Origin: Lepidostoma basale
Taxonomy: Eukaryota; Arthropoda; Insecta; Trichoptera; Lepidostomatidae
NCBI GenBank assembly: GCA_022606425.2
Contig: JAHDVF020001468.1
Location: forward strand, 2,211,001-2,275,000
DNA length: 64,000 nucleotides
Direction: 5' to 3'
The notes under the pieces: model-generated
The model's input: only the letters and a program-made list of their open reading frames with translations
What the model was told of the DNA's origin: nothing
The model's database searches: none
Shown: positions 14,401 to 21,400 of the stretch, piece after piece
How the letters are laid out: each line of letters opens with the position of its first letter
Numbering within the stretch: position 1 is the stretch's first letter
Position numbers and translations under genes: made by a program

Positions 14401-16601
14401 AGTCCATCTCAATCTTAGTAGCTGTATGTGCGTGGAGATGTTGGGGGTCTGGTACATGGAGTACAGCTCATCATTGCGTCGAATACGCTATTGCTTTTCT
14501 TCTCTCATGGGTCCACAAATTCGTTGCAGCACCTTTCTTTCGAAGGTGTCCCGCAGTTCAGCCATTTTTACCGTCAAAGTCAGAGTCTCGCAACCATACA
14601 CCAATACTCTCCGTATTACGGTCTTGTATAGAGTAATTTTTATCTTTCTATAGACATTGCGAGCCTTTTATAAAATTTTACCTTTTTATAAAATTAATCA
14701 CAAAAAATCGTTGGACATGTTATTAACTGCACAGTAAATTTTCAATATCTAAGATTTTTCACCTACATAGGTAATGAATAAAAATATTCTTTTTTTTTTA
14801 TCTTTTTAAAAAATATGTATTTACATTGAACTTCTACTGTGAAATTTCAAATTACAAAAATATATTTTTACCTTTATAGGTATTTGGAAATCTTCCAAGA
14901 TATACAATTGAGTTCGATAAATTTTATTTTTATTACTCAGATAATTAAGAGGAAGGGAAATTTCTAAATAACCAGAGTTATAAGATATTGATGTATTATG
15001 ATATATATTTTTTACAGGCTGTACCAAACATTCAGAGATAATAAATATCTTTACTTCTTAATGGAACCAGTACTTGGTGGGGACGTCTGGTCCGTTCTAC
15101 AGAAGAAGCGATATCTTGAGGAGAAGGTTGCCCGGTTTATGGCCGCCTGCGTTGTGGAGGCTTTGGAGCATCTGCATGGAATGGATATCATATACCGAGA
15201 TCTCAAACCTGAAAACTTAATGCTGGACACCAATGGATATGTGAAACTAGTAAGACATTGTCAGATAAAGCAATAGAATATTTAAACTACTATGATATCA
15301 AATTTTCATATGAAGCACTCACTTTGTGGTTAGAAATTTTTAACTTATAGATATAAAATAATTAAATACTTTGTATCTTACCACGGTATGATTATTATAA
15401 TTGATGTTAACTAGTTTTGTTTGGACCCAAGCAAATTTCTATGAAAGGCAACTTAATCAATTAGTTATTTCATTAATATAATTGGCTATCTGAAAGGAAA
15501 ACATTTTTTTCAATTATCCCTTTCCCTCTCGCACCCCCTCCTCTGATTTCACCACTGTTTATTATTATATGTACAAGTAAATTTTGTGTTTTTATTTAGT
15601 TGTTATCCTGCCCTGATATAGCTTGGGTCCAAGCGAAACAAGTTGGCATCATTTATAAATACAAAGTGTTTTATTATTTTATATCTATAATTTTACCATG
15701 ATATCATACTTTAAAGAAAGAAAGAACAGACATAAATAAAAGCAAAAAAAATTCTTGTCCAATAAATAAATATTTCTATAAGTATATGTATTAAGTTTTT
15801 GAATGATCTGTGTTTTAAATAATCACCATTATTATTTGTAAATGTTAGTCCCATTCATTTATTCTCACTTGTGTCTATTATTTATAGAAATTTATATAAA
15901 TTGACTTTTAATTTATGTTCATAGGTTGACTTTGGATGTTCGAAGATTTTGACGCTTGGATCAAAAACTGACACATATGTTGGAACACCAGAATACCTAG
16001 CGCCAGAATTAATCAAAAATGAAGGACACGACAGGGCAGTAGATTACTGGGCGCTGGGAATATTTGTGCATGAACTGCTTGTAGGAAAACCTCCTTTTCG
16101 AGGACAAAATACCCGAAGAACGTTAAATCTTATTGTCAAGGGGATTGAATTTGTTCGTTTTGATCCCAAAATTTCTAAAGTAGCTCAGCTGATCATTAAA
16201 AAGTTATGCAGACAAATACCGATTAAAAGATTAGGCTATGCTAAAAATGGAATCAAGGATATTAAAAATCACGAGTAAGCATTTTTCATTTACTTTTAAA
16301 CTGGTTACCAGATGCTAGATCAATTTAACTAGGACCAAATCTAAATTAATTGGAAGAAAAGTAATGTTAGAAAAACATTTTACTGTTAAAATGTTAATAA
16401 GAGAAGATGTGTTAAAAATAAATATTAAAATGGTTTATTTTTTAAAGGTGGTTTATTGGAATCAATTGGAACAAACTAAGAGCTAGAGAACTTCCGGCTC
16501 CTCTTGTACCCTCAGGAAATAAATTGGCTAAAGTTGTTAAAGAAGAAGATCCACAAGATGAGACATCAGGATGGGATAATGAGTTTGGAGAAATGGCATA
16601 A
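2331..16601 (+). CDS. cGMP-dependent-type protein kinase (divergent PKG), 14 coding exons
   Basis: Serine/threonine kinase of the AGC class, built like PKG: regulatory N-terminus, CNB-A (about residues 258-380), CNB-B (about 400-510), kinase domain (about 521-800) and the AGC tail ending SGWDNEF. Joining the exons at GT-AG sites gives 2514 nt with every phase compatible (837 aa). Visible kinase motifs: glycine loop GVGAFGRV (537-544), ATP lysine in FALK (K560), YRDLKPEN (652-659), DFG (672-674), TYVGTPEYLAPE activation segment. A possible pseudosubstrate KRANI sits at 227-231. No leucine zipper is seen; residues 36-257 are acidic and Asn/Glu-rich. Both CNB phosphate cassettes keep FGE and the Arg, but the next residue is Phe (R346-F347) or Leu (R469-L470) instead of PKG's Thr. 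It is closest in layout to Drosophila Pkg21D/foraging, but the T-loop region is divergent, so I infer a paralogue. The first exon is the least certain. AATAAA lies at 16701. Confidence 0.9.
2436..3700. other. first part of PKG intron 1, no recognised content
   Basis: AT-rich intronic DNA with scattered short A/T runs. I see no coding exon, RNA gene or terminal repeat. Confidence 0.3.
3760..4340 (+). repeat. C/T-rich repeat with a conserved tail (copy 1)
   Basis: Strand-asymmetric C/T-rich block whose Pro-rich open frame is a composition artefact. It shares cccacccaaggcca, cctccacactcct and gggtagtcaggtccaaat with 34835-35012. The 3' part has agcgatagccttcgggctgg, then a short A-rich end. Probably the 3' end of an unplaced retroelement; lies in PKG intron 1. 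Confidence 0.5.
4533..4680 (+). repeat. tRNA-like segment, possible SINE head
   Basis: ATCGGGT and ACCCGAT can pair as a 7-bp acceptor-like stem about 65 nt apart, with TGGTCTAGGATG (box A-like) and GGGTTTGAGCCT (box B-like) between. The anticodon arm is poor, so it is not called a functional tRNA. Confidence 0.35.
5079..5096 (+). repeat. (CT)n microsatellite
   Basis: Nine CT units immediately beside the 3' end of the antisense retrotransposon that follows. Confidence 0.8.
5090..5595 (-). mobile_element. non-LTR retrotransposon RT C-terminus (WKRRIEEIAANQSQD family)
   Basis: Minus-strand open frame of 165 codons: MYGCETW, RRLLGISWRDRITN, RWIGHV, GRPRREYLENLL, ending WKRRIEEIAANQSQD. A second near-identical fragment is at 26865-27345. 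The clade (RTE-like) is inferred. Confidence 0.85.
6070..6165 (+). CDS. PKG exon 2
   Basis: Acceptor atttcaatttcag, donor gtagta, phase 0/0, 32 codons beginning ATGACC. Polar, Pro/Ser/Asn-rich and without a recognised domain. It is an alternative translation start. Confidence 0.7.
6402..6657 (+). mobile_element. MITE-B copy 1 (left end degraded)
   Basis: Shares gatggcgctagtg, gggaatgttgtattacata and the right end ctctattgagatacaatta with the complete copy at 56357-56654. The left inverted repeat is lost. Lies in PKG intron 2. Confidence 0.75.
6830..6955 (+). CDS. PKG exon 3
   Basis: Acceptor ttttacactgcag, donor gtaaga, phase 0/0, 42 codons. Asn/Glu-rich linker; no domain recognised. Confidence 0.75.
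7000..7690. other. intronic AT-rich DNA, nothing recognised
   Basis: Part of PKG intron 3. No ORF or repeat signature seen beyond a short local duplication of tcagtttatatt near 7381-7410. Confidence 0.3.
7770..8540 (-). mobile_element. degraded non-LTR retrotransposon fragment
   Basis: Minus-strand frames broken by shifts: KVEVKMSVIIPTLTYGCETW (the TYGCETW block of RT C-termini), and fragments resembling ANMDDKIKNRLKAASHEFWK. Lies in PKG intron 3. Confidence 0.7.
8588..9260 (-). mobile_element. non-LTR RT C-terminal fragment with YADD box (KLEYASGVWSP family)
   Basis: A 213-codon minus-strand frame: LQYADDCVLI (RT motif C), then SKLEYASGVWSPYQQKYVEV and KKILRYLYMRMNGVYPR. The stretch between YADD and SKLEYASG is shorter than normal, so an internal deletion has kept the frame. 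Distantly related to the fragments at 35040-36300. Confidence 0.8.
9573..9677 (+). CDS. PKG exon 4
   Basis: Acceptor taacccttttag, donor gtaaat, phase 0/0, 35 codons. Gln/Glu/Asn-rich low-complexity linker. Confidence 0.75.
9929..10075 (+). CDS. PKG exon 5
   Basis: Acceptor tgttttag, donor gtaaaa, phase 0/0, 49 codons. Acidic Asn/Glu/Asp/Pro-rich linker. Four consecutive phase-0 exons of similar composition suggest exon shuffling or relaxed constraint in the N-terminal region. Confidence 0.75.
10246..10370 (+). repeat. short repeat with a conserved reading frame (copy 2)
   Basis: Encodes RDWFAAKCNIFGGSWNATWA, then FNVVVSRCFPHLY, alignable with the minus-strand frame at 298-430. Confidence 0.5.
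10511..10645 (+). mobile_element. RTE-like (GTTA-tail family) 3' fragment
   Basis: gcatgcatgacacaatgtat through cccttcggtgagatggtgtg: the last coding codons and 3' UTR of the family, diverged. Lies in PKG intron 5. Confidence 0.7.
10760..10950 (+). CDS. PKG exon 6 (acidic tract and candidate pseudosubstrate)
   Basis: Acceptor aaattctag, donor gtgagt, ends phase 2. Starts with a Ser/Asp/Glu run, then GIKRANIQ; KRANI has the spacing of PKG autoinhibitory segments (for example KRQAIS in mammalian PKG I-beta). The following intron holds a mariner element. Confidence 0.85.
11344..12624 (-). mobile_element. cecropia-group mariner, copy 1 (inactive), in a PKG intron
   Basis: 1281 bp with terminal inverted repeats starting TTAGGTCCTTACATATGAAA and a TA duplication on each side (11342-11343, 12625-12626). 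The transposase on the minus strand is broken. Inserted in PKG intron 6, antisense to the host gene, about 50 bp before exon 7. Confidence 0.95.
11417..12435 (-). pseudogene. mariner transposase pseudogene
   Basis: DD34D cut-and-paste transposase of the Hsmar1/cecropia group, matching the intact copy at 50595-51614. Two lesions are seen: TAA in place of the Tyr codon of INDVYGDG (12343-12345), and a 1-base deletion near 12098 in the LERWVPREL segment. The frame after the shift still shows TCDEKW, HDNARPH and SPDLAPTDYYFF. Confidence 0.93.
12677..12960 (+). CDS. PKG exon 7 (CNB-A)
   Basis: Acceptor aaatag directly follows the mariner-bearing intron; donor gtaaca. Encodes the start of CNB-A: LIKRALEANDFIKNM, the EEGEQGSHLF beta-barrel turn, and phosphate cassette FGELAILYKAKRFASV. 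The cassette has Arg but Phe at the next position, where PKGs have Thr. Confidence 0.95.
13046..13215 (+). CDS. PKG exon 8 (end of CNB-A, linker)
   Basis: Acceptor attttag, donor gtaagg. Encodes LWVLERSVFKKIM and NNLKFLRSVPTL, matching the conserved segment between the two PKG CNB domains. Confidence 0.95.
13301..13539 (+). CDS. PKG exon 9 (CNB-B)
   Basis: Acceptor acaatttcag, donor gtattt, ends phase 2. Carries VVIRQGERGNEFFII and cassette FGEQALLFEDHRLATV. The Arg is kept; the next residue is Leu rather than the PKG Thr. ECLVLDR closes the domain. Confidence 0.95.
13645..13742 (+). CDS. PKG exon 10 (CNB-B to kinase linker)
   Basis: Acceptor atgtactaag, donor gtgagt. Encodes FKKFLGDIEDLKKRHEDP, matching the helix after CNB-B in PKGs. 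Confidence 0.9.
13893..14109 (+). CDS. PKG exon 11 (kinase N-lobe)
   Basis: Acceptor tctcattttcag, donor gtaagt. Contains the glycine loop GVGAFGRVELV, catalytic lysine in LFALKRLKK, and the EEHVYNEKEIML alpha-C region whose Glu pairs with that lysine. Confidence 0.96.
14130..14660 (-). mobile_element. degraded non-LTR retrotransposon fragment in PKG intron 11
   Basis: Minus strand reads KTVIRRVLVYGCETLTLTVK, then ERKVLQRICGP, with stops further on: the YGCET block and following helix of RT C-termini. Inserted antisense between kinase exons 11 and 12. Confidence 0.75.
15018..15249 (+). CDS. PKG exon 12 (catalytic loop)
   Basis: Acceptor attttttacag, donor gtaaga. Encodes LYQTFRDNKYLYFLMEP and the catalytic loop IIYRDLKPENLML. 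It looks more GC-rich than its neighbouring exons. Confidence 0.97.
15345..15700. repeat. foldback element with hammerhead-like core, PKG intron 12
   Basis: Outer arms: atataaaataattaaatact/accacggtat on the left and aaagtgttttattattttat on the right in inverted order. The right arm holds CCTGATATA, stem GCTTG/CAAGC, GAAACAAGTT (15613-15645). The left arm (15408-15440) is a degraded mirror copy. Same family as 33412-33595. Confidence 0.7.
15925..16274 (+). CDS. PKG exon 13 (activation segment, C-lobe)
   Basis: Acceptor ttcatag, donor gtaagc. Encodes VDFGCSKIL, TYVGTPEYLAPE, GHDRAVDYWALGIFVHELL and KKLCRQIPIKRLGY. The usual PKG WTFCGTPEY is TYVGTPEY; the activation-loop Thr is retained. Confidence 0.97.
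16448..16601 (+). CDS. PKG exon 14 (AGC tail and stop)
   Basis: Acceptor tttttaaag. Encodes WFIGINWNKLRARELPAP, then an acidic tail ending SGWDNEFGEMA and TAA. The W(F/D)-G-x-x-W pattern and SGWD end are typical of PKGs. Confidence 0.95.
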
Positions 16602-16700
16602 TTTATAATTGATATTACATACAATTTTATTACACTTATATTTAATTATTTTATTTATTGTGTATGTTTATATTTGACTATTTTAAGCACCCATTAACAT

Positions 16701-16706
16701 AATAAA
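16701..16706 (+). promoter_or_regulatory. candidate poly(A) signal of the PKG gene
   Basis: AATAAA 100 nt after the stop codon, followed by a T-rich stretch. Other AATAAA matches occur downstream (near 16803), as expected in AT-rich DNA. Confidence 0.5.
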
Positions 16707-16719
16707 TTATATATAATTG

Positions 16720-17215
16720 TACAAACAAAAATGTTTTATTGTCATTATTTATAGAATTATGAGTATTTTTATTTATAAAAGAGAGTACAACATTTTTGAG
16801 AAATAAATCAATTTTAATACCTCTGGAGGCAAAGGTATAAAGGTTAAATCCCAAACTAATCTATCCCAATTTCGAAAATCAGCCATTAATTATTAATAAA
16901 TTAATTTGTGTTTTATTTTTCTCAGTCTTCCTCACATATTTTCCATTCACACAACTAGGTGTTTTTTCACTCTCATCCATTCTTTCCATTTGTTAAAATC
17001 ATATTAATGACCCTCTTTTAATTTTACTAAGAAAGCATTTAATTTTACCAACTCTTTTACTCATTAAAATTTACAACTATAGGCGAGAATAATAGTAATT
17101 ATTTATATCAAATTAGTAATTATTTATATGTATGCAGAGAAGACAACACATTAAATATAGCCAGTAGTAAAAATCATTCCATTATTTATATAGAATTATC
17201 TCATTGTTTCATCAG
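16720..17215. other. PKG-Mondo intergenic AT-rich DNA
   Basis: No ORF or recognised repeat. Contains a local duplication of agtaattatttatat near 17092-17130. Confidence 0.3.
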
Positions 17216-17219
17216 AATG

Positions 17220-17805
17220 TACAATGTTGTTAGGAGCTAGTTGGAGTCACGGGTTGAAAAAGATGGATTTAATCGAATTCTTCCCCGATCTTGTACAACT
17301 TCCCAACGTTGCCTATGTTATTCGCCAATGTTAAGATTATGTAATTTGAAATATGCTCCGGGAGGTATAGTGATATGAGATTGAAACCAATATTTACTAT
17401 TTAAGAATTTACATTTATTAAGGAAACATACAACACAAAAGAAAAGAAAGATTACTTAGGAACTAAAGAGGACTTACATGCTATTCGTTGGCCAACAAAT
17501 TAAAACTAACGAGTAACTGAATTGCGGCGAGGACGGCGATCTGTGAAGACGATCGGCGAGGACGGTGATCTGCGAAGCCGTCGTGGCGGCGAGTTGGCTG
17601 CTAGTGGCGTCCGCACCATGAGGGACGTGCCAGACGGACGATGGGGAAGAGCGTGGAAGCGAAGGGCGGTTCGGTCTCCTTCGCTGAGACAGCAGTGGCC
17701 AGCATCAGGCCCCAATGATGATAAGCTGACGCAGCCGGCACCATGCGGCGCGTATATGGCGATCTTTTCCTTCAGATTATCTCCCCGACGTTCGGTAAAA
17801 AAAAT
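17220..17805 (-). mobile_element. GC-rich, possibly LTR-derived segment upstream of Mondo
   Basis: On the minus strand, ...taatcttaaca is followed by ttggcgaataacataggc, resembling an LTR end next to a tRNA primer-binding site. The 17515-17770 part is far more GC-rich than its surroundings and contains a local tandem repeat (cggcgaggacggcgatctg and cggcgaggacggtgatctg). Long open frames here on both strands reflect base composition. No second LTR is visible; it may be a solo LTR or a CpG-rich promoter. It ends about 275 bp before the Mondo ATG. Confidence 0.35.
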
Positions 17806-17829
17806 AATATGGTTCATTAATAATCATTA

Positions 17830-18079
17830 GTAGGTACCTATATTGAGTTAAAAAATGTAATGGACTATAACAATGAAAAAATTGTCTATGGTCTTGATAA
17901 ATTCATAGATAATGACTATGAAATTAGGTACACATGGCAGGAATATAAAAAATCTCATTTAATTTATCAACAGAACATGGCGGATTTGGAGAGATGTTGG
18001 TTTCTGCGATCTTATTTAACATTTTTATTTTGAGTGTAAATATTAGTGTCAGTGATAAATTAATGGATATTTCATCCAA
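17830..18079 (+). promoter_or_regulatory. putative Mondo 5' leader/promoter-proximal region
   Basis: AT-rich, includes acagaacatggcggattt and ends at the Mondo ATG region. No clear TATA or Inr can be assigned; the role is inferred from position. Confidence 0.35.
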
Positions 18080-18098
18080 ATGCAGTGCGGAGAGCTGA
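18063..18098 (+). promoter_or_regulatory. uORF in the Mondo leader
   Basis: ATG at 18063 reads 11 codons to TGA at 18096-18098, overlapping the first in-frame Mondo ATG. It could direct initiation to the ATG at 18119. Transcript start is not known. Confidence 0.35.
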
Positions 18099-18405
18099 TA
18101 TATCGTGAAGTTTCCACGATGACTAAAGGTTCAAGGAGTCAAAGTCGACCAGAAAAGGAAACAATACATTCTGGTCATTTTATGGTTTCACATTTTGAAG
18201 CTGAAGCGCAAGACGATGAAGATGACTTGGCCGTACCCGTGCCAGAAGTAAACGAAGTTAAGAATGAAGTTGCCGTGTTCAGCCAAACACCTATAGGCGT
18301 AAGCCTGAGCTCTCTTGTAGGCAAAAACAAGGACGAGCAACAACAACAAATATCAATAGAAACTTCCCTAAATAAACTTTTTCAATGTATGTCATTGGCT
18401 TACAG
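18080..18405 (+). CDS. Mondo: Mondo coding exon 1
   Basis: Open from ATG 18080 to donor gtattt (phase 2). A second in-frame ATG at 18119 (MTKGSRSQSRPE) has A at -3 and may be the real start. An upstream ATG at 18063 opens a 12-codon uORF that overlaps 18080 and stops before 18119, which also favours 18119. Contains IHSGHFMVSHFE, an acidic stretch and LFQCMSLAY. Confidence 0.9.
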
Positions 18406-21400
18406 GTATTTATATCTTGATTATTTTTTTTATATGTGCTTTTTCATTATTTTTTGTATGGGTAATCGTAATTCTTTCATTTAGCTGTCAGAATCACAAT
18501 CACTATTTATAGCAATTTTACTCAGGTGTTTGATGTCTATGTACGAGTTACATATATATATGTTCTGTTGTTTTATTTTTGTATATCTCAATGCATTAGG
18601 CTTTTCTTCAAAAAGTTTAATGAATTATGATGAATTATCCCGTTAATAGAAAAGTGGTAAAGAATTTATTAAACGAACTGTCAGTTGAATGTTGACATTT
18701 TTTGACAGCTATGTGTCAATTTGAATTACAATAAATTTACCGTAGAATCTTTCTTTGTTCGTATATGTCATTAAAAAACATAATAACCGTTTAGAAAGGC
18801 ACGCATTTTTCGACTTTTTATTATTTTTTTATGTAAAAATTAGACAAATTATCTTATCCATATGTTAGCGGTACCACGAACGTGTTTGTATTTATTTTTT
18901 TCTCACTTAAAATAGATTCCCCATTTTGGACAATTTATCTTCGTTAAACATATACCCAAATTTATCTTTCATGTTGTAAAGACAAATTTCAATATTTCAT
19001 TAAATAATGTTGAAGTAGCTCCTTTATTTCTCCACTTTTTCATTAATTTTTTTTTTAAATAGATAAGTGTACGTTAATGATACGATGGGAGAATGAAATA
19101 GAGGTAAACCAAGAATATTGTGGCATTATCAAGTCAACCAAAGATTCAATGTCCACCCTGTTCAGAGTCAGAGTCTCATTTTGCGTGCTTGATGTAAAAC
19201 TAACTAACTAACTAACCATCACGCCGTATCACTGTGGCAGTCCATTCTGGCAGAAAGAATGGACTGCCACACTTTTCTTTCCGGACATATTTCTCTCGCT
19301 TCCTCAACATTCGTACATCGTTTCATGCAAATGCGTCGATTTCTCTGACTCCTCACATGGCCGACATTCAATATTTGATTTATTTGATCGTGCCACGTTT
19401 TCCTCGGACTTCCTCTATTTCTGGTTCCATATACATTGTTAACATATAATTTTAACGATGTACGATATGCATAATACAATATATAAATGTAGAGGATGTT
19501 AGAGAAGTGTGGCGGTCCATCCTTTTTGCTTATCTCTTTGGCAAAATGGGGTTACTAAGCGAGTGAGTTAAAGTTTTTGAATAACACATCCTTTATTTGT
19601 GTTTAAGAAAATTATAAAGTATTAACTCTTTGATTGCATTTTGATTAAATTTTGACTGATTATTTTAACTTGCATTCTATGTGACATTGTTTAGAAAAAT
19701 AAATGACCGGTTTAGTCTCTAGTCGGTTAGATTTCCCAGTCCACGGGTTAAGTATTTTTTTATTTAAACAAACAAAAAATTTCATTATAGAATGTATTTG
19801 AAATTCAACATATTAATTTAAATATATATACTTTGCAACCATATAACCTGCTTCAGTAGTTTTACTATTAAAGTACCTATTTAAAACAATCATTCCTTAT
19901 TATATAAATAAATATTTTGTACTTGTGTTCATGAAAATCTCTTTTCTGTTTACGGATTGTTTGGTTCACAAGTTTATTATACATAAGATTGTTCCTTCTA
20001 TCTCTGACACAAGTACACGGGTAATTACTTTGTAATCTTTCAGACCACATGAATATTTCTTAATTTTACTAGTTCGTCACTTTTGTGTTAGAATCCCACT
20101 ATCAATGTTTATCTAAATGTACAGTGATAAATCACTTTTGTGTGTTTTTCACTCTACATGATGAAATACTCAATGTTTCCCTGGTGACCAATGCGGCCAT
20201 TACTTAATAATTTATTCCAATATGACTATTTAATATTATTATATTCTAACTAGCCATCACGCCGTCTCCCTGAATGGGTACGCAGAAAGAATGGACTGCC
20301 ACACTTTTTTTTCCCTACATACTCTTGCTTCCTCAACATTCGTACATTGTTTCATGCACGCTCGTCGCTTTCCCGACTCCTCACATGGCCGACGTTCAAT
20401 ATTTGATTTATTTGATCGTGTCACGTTTTCCTCGGTCTTCTTCTATTTCTAGTTTCATTTACATCGTTGACATATACTTTTTTTACTATTCTTTCCATGT
20501 ATCCAAATCATCTTAATGTCCCTTTCATTATTTTGTTCATAATACTTTCATTCACACTGTATTCACTTCTTATATTTTCATTCGACACTATCATACAGAT
20601 TTTCCACACATTTGTATAAGAGATCTCATTTCTACTGCATTTATTCCACTTTCATCCCTTTTTTGTCAGTTCCATACTTCACTTCCATTTAATTTCCAAT
20701 ACATTTCATTGTTAATAGTTTGCAGTTTTAGAGATTATCCATCTATATATTACTGATCGGTACCTATGAACAGATCTGCAAAATTAAAATCATCTCCCGA
20801 CTGGCTTCAGGAAATGCCAGTGGGGAGAGCAATTATTATTTATTTATTTATGATATGTCGGTATACAAGTATAATCATTGAATTGATTTGAATTAATTTT
20901 ATTCAATTTATGATTTCATTATTATTGAAATATTTACATTTTAATTATCCATTTATGATTTCATGGGTAAAATATTAACCTATCATAATATAATATAACT
21001 ATATATACCATAGGTAGCTAAGTAGAGTTAATGCTGTAGAAATGAGATCGCTAAGAAAAATGTGAGGAAAAATAATGTTTGATAGAATACATTATTTTTC
21101 CTCAAATGTCGACCTTCGTGGCCGAGTGGTAAGTGCTTTGACTGCCACACCGTAGGTCCCGGGTTCGATTCCTGTGTGTTTGTCACACTGTCTTTGGTCT
21201 GGTGTAGAATTCACGTGACATTAATGTCACGTGAATTTTTAAATTACCTTCCGAATGTCACGAGAATCAATATGATAACTATTTACATCGATTTAGCTTG
21301 CTCTTTAATAATGTAAAGAGTGATTTAACAAAATAATAATAATAATACTGGGATTCTACCCCTCTGGAAAACGGCGTGATTGTTAATAAATTAGTTAGTT

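Noticed and set aside
14189..14653. Plus-strand ORF of 154 codons in a kinase intron, considered as an alternative exon
   Set aside because: The minus strand encodes a decayed RT C-terminus, and kinase exons 11 and 12 join perfectly without it.
17506..17830. Overlapping ORFs of about 100 codons on both strands
   Set aside because: Stop-poor because the block is GC-rich; Arg/Pro-rich shadow peptides, no domain.
19193..19212. CRISPR-like short direct repeats (ctaactaactaa and gttagttagtta runs)
   Set aside because: These are the simple-repeat tails of RTE-like elements; there are no spacers and the genome is eukaryotic.
21118..21190. Functional tRNA gene
   Set aside because: Box A and box B are present, but the cloverleaf is imperfect and the segment continues into a SINE body repeated elsewhere.
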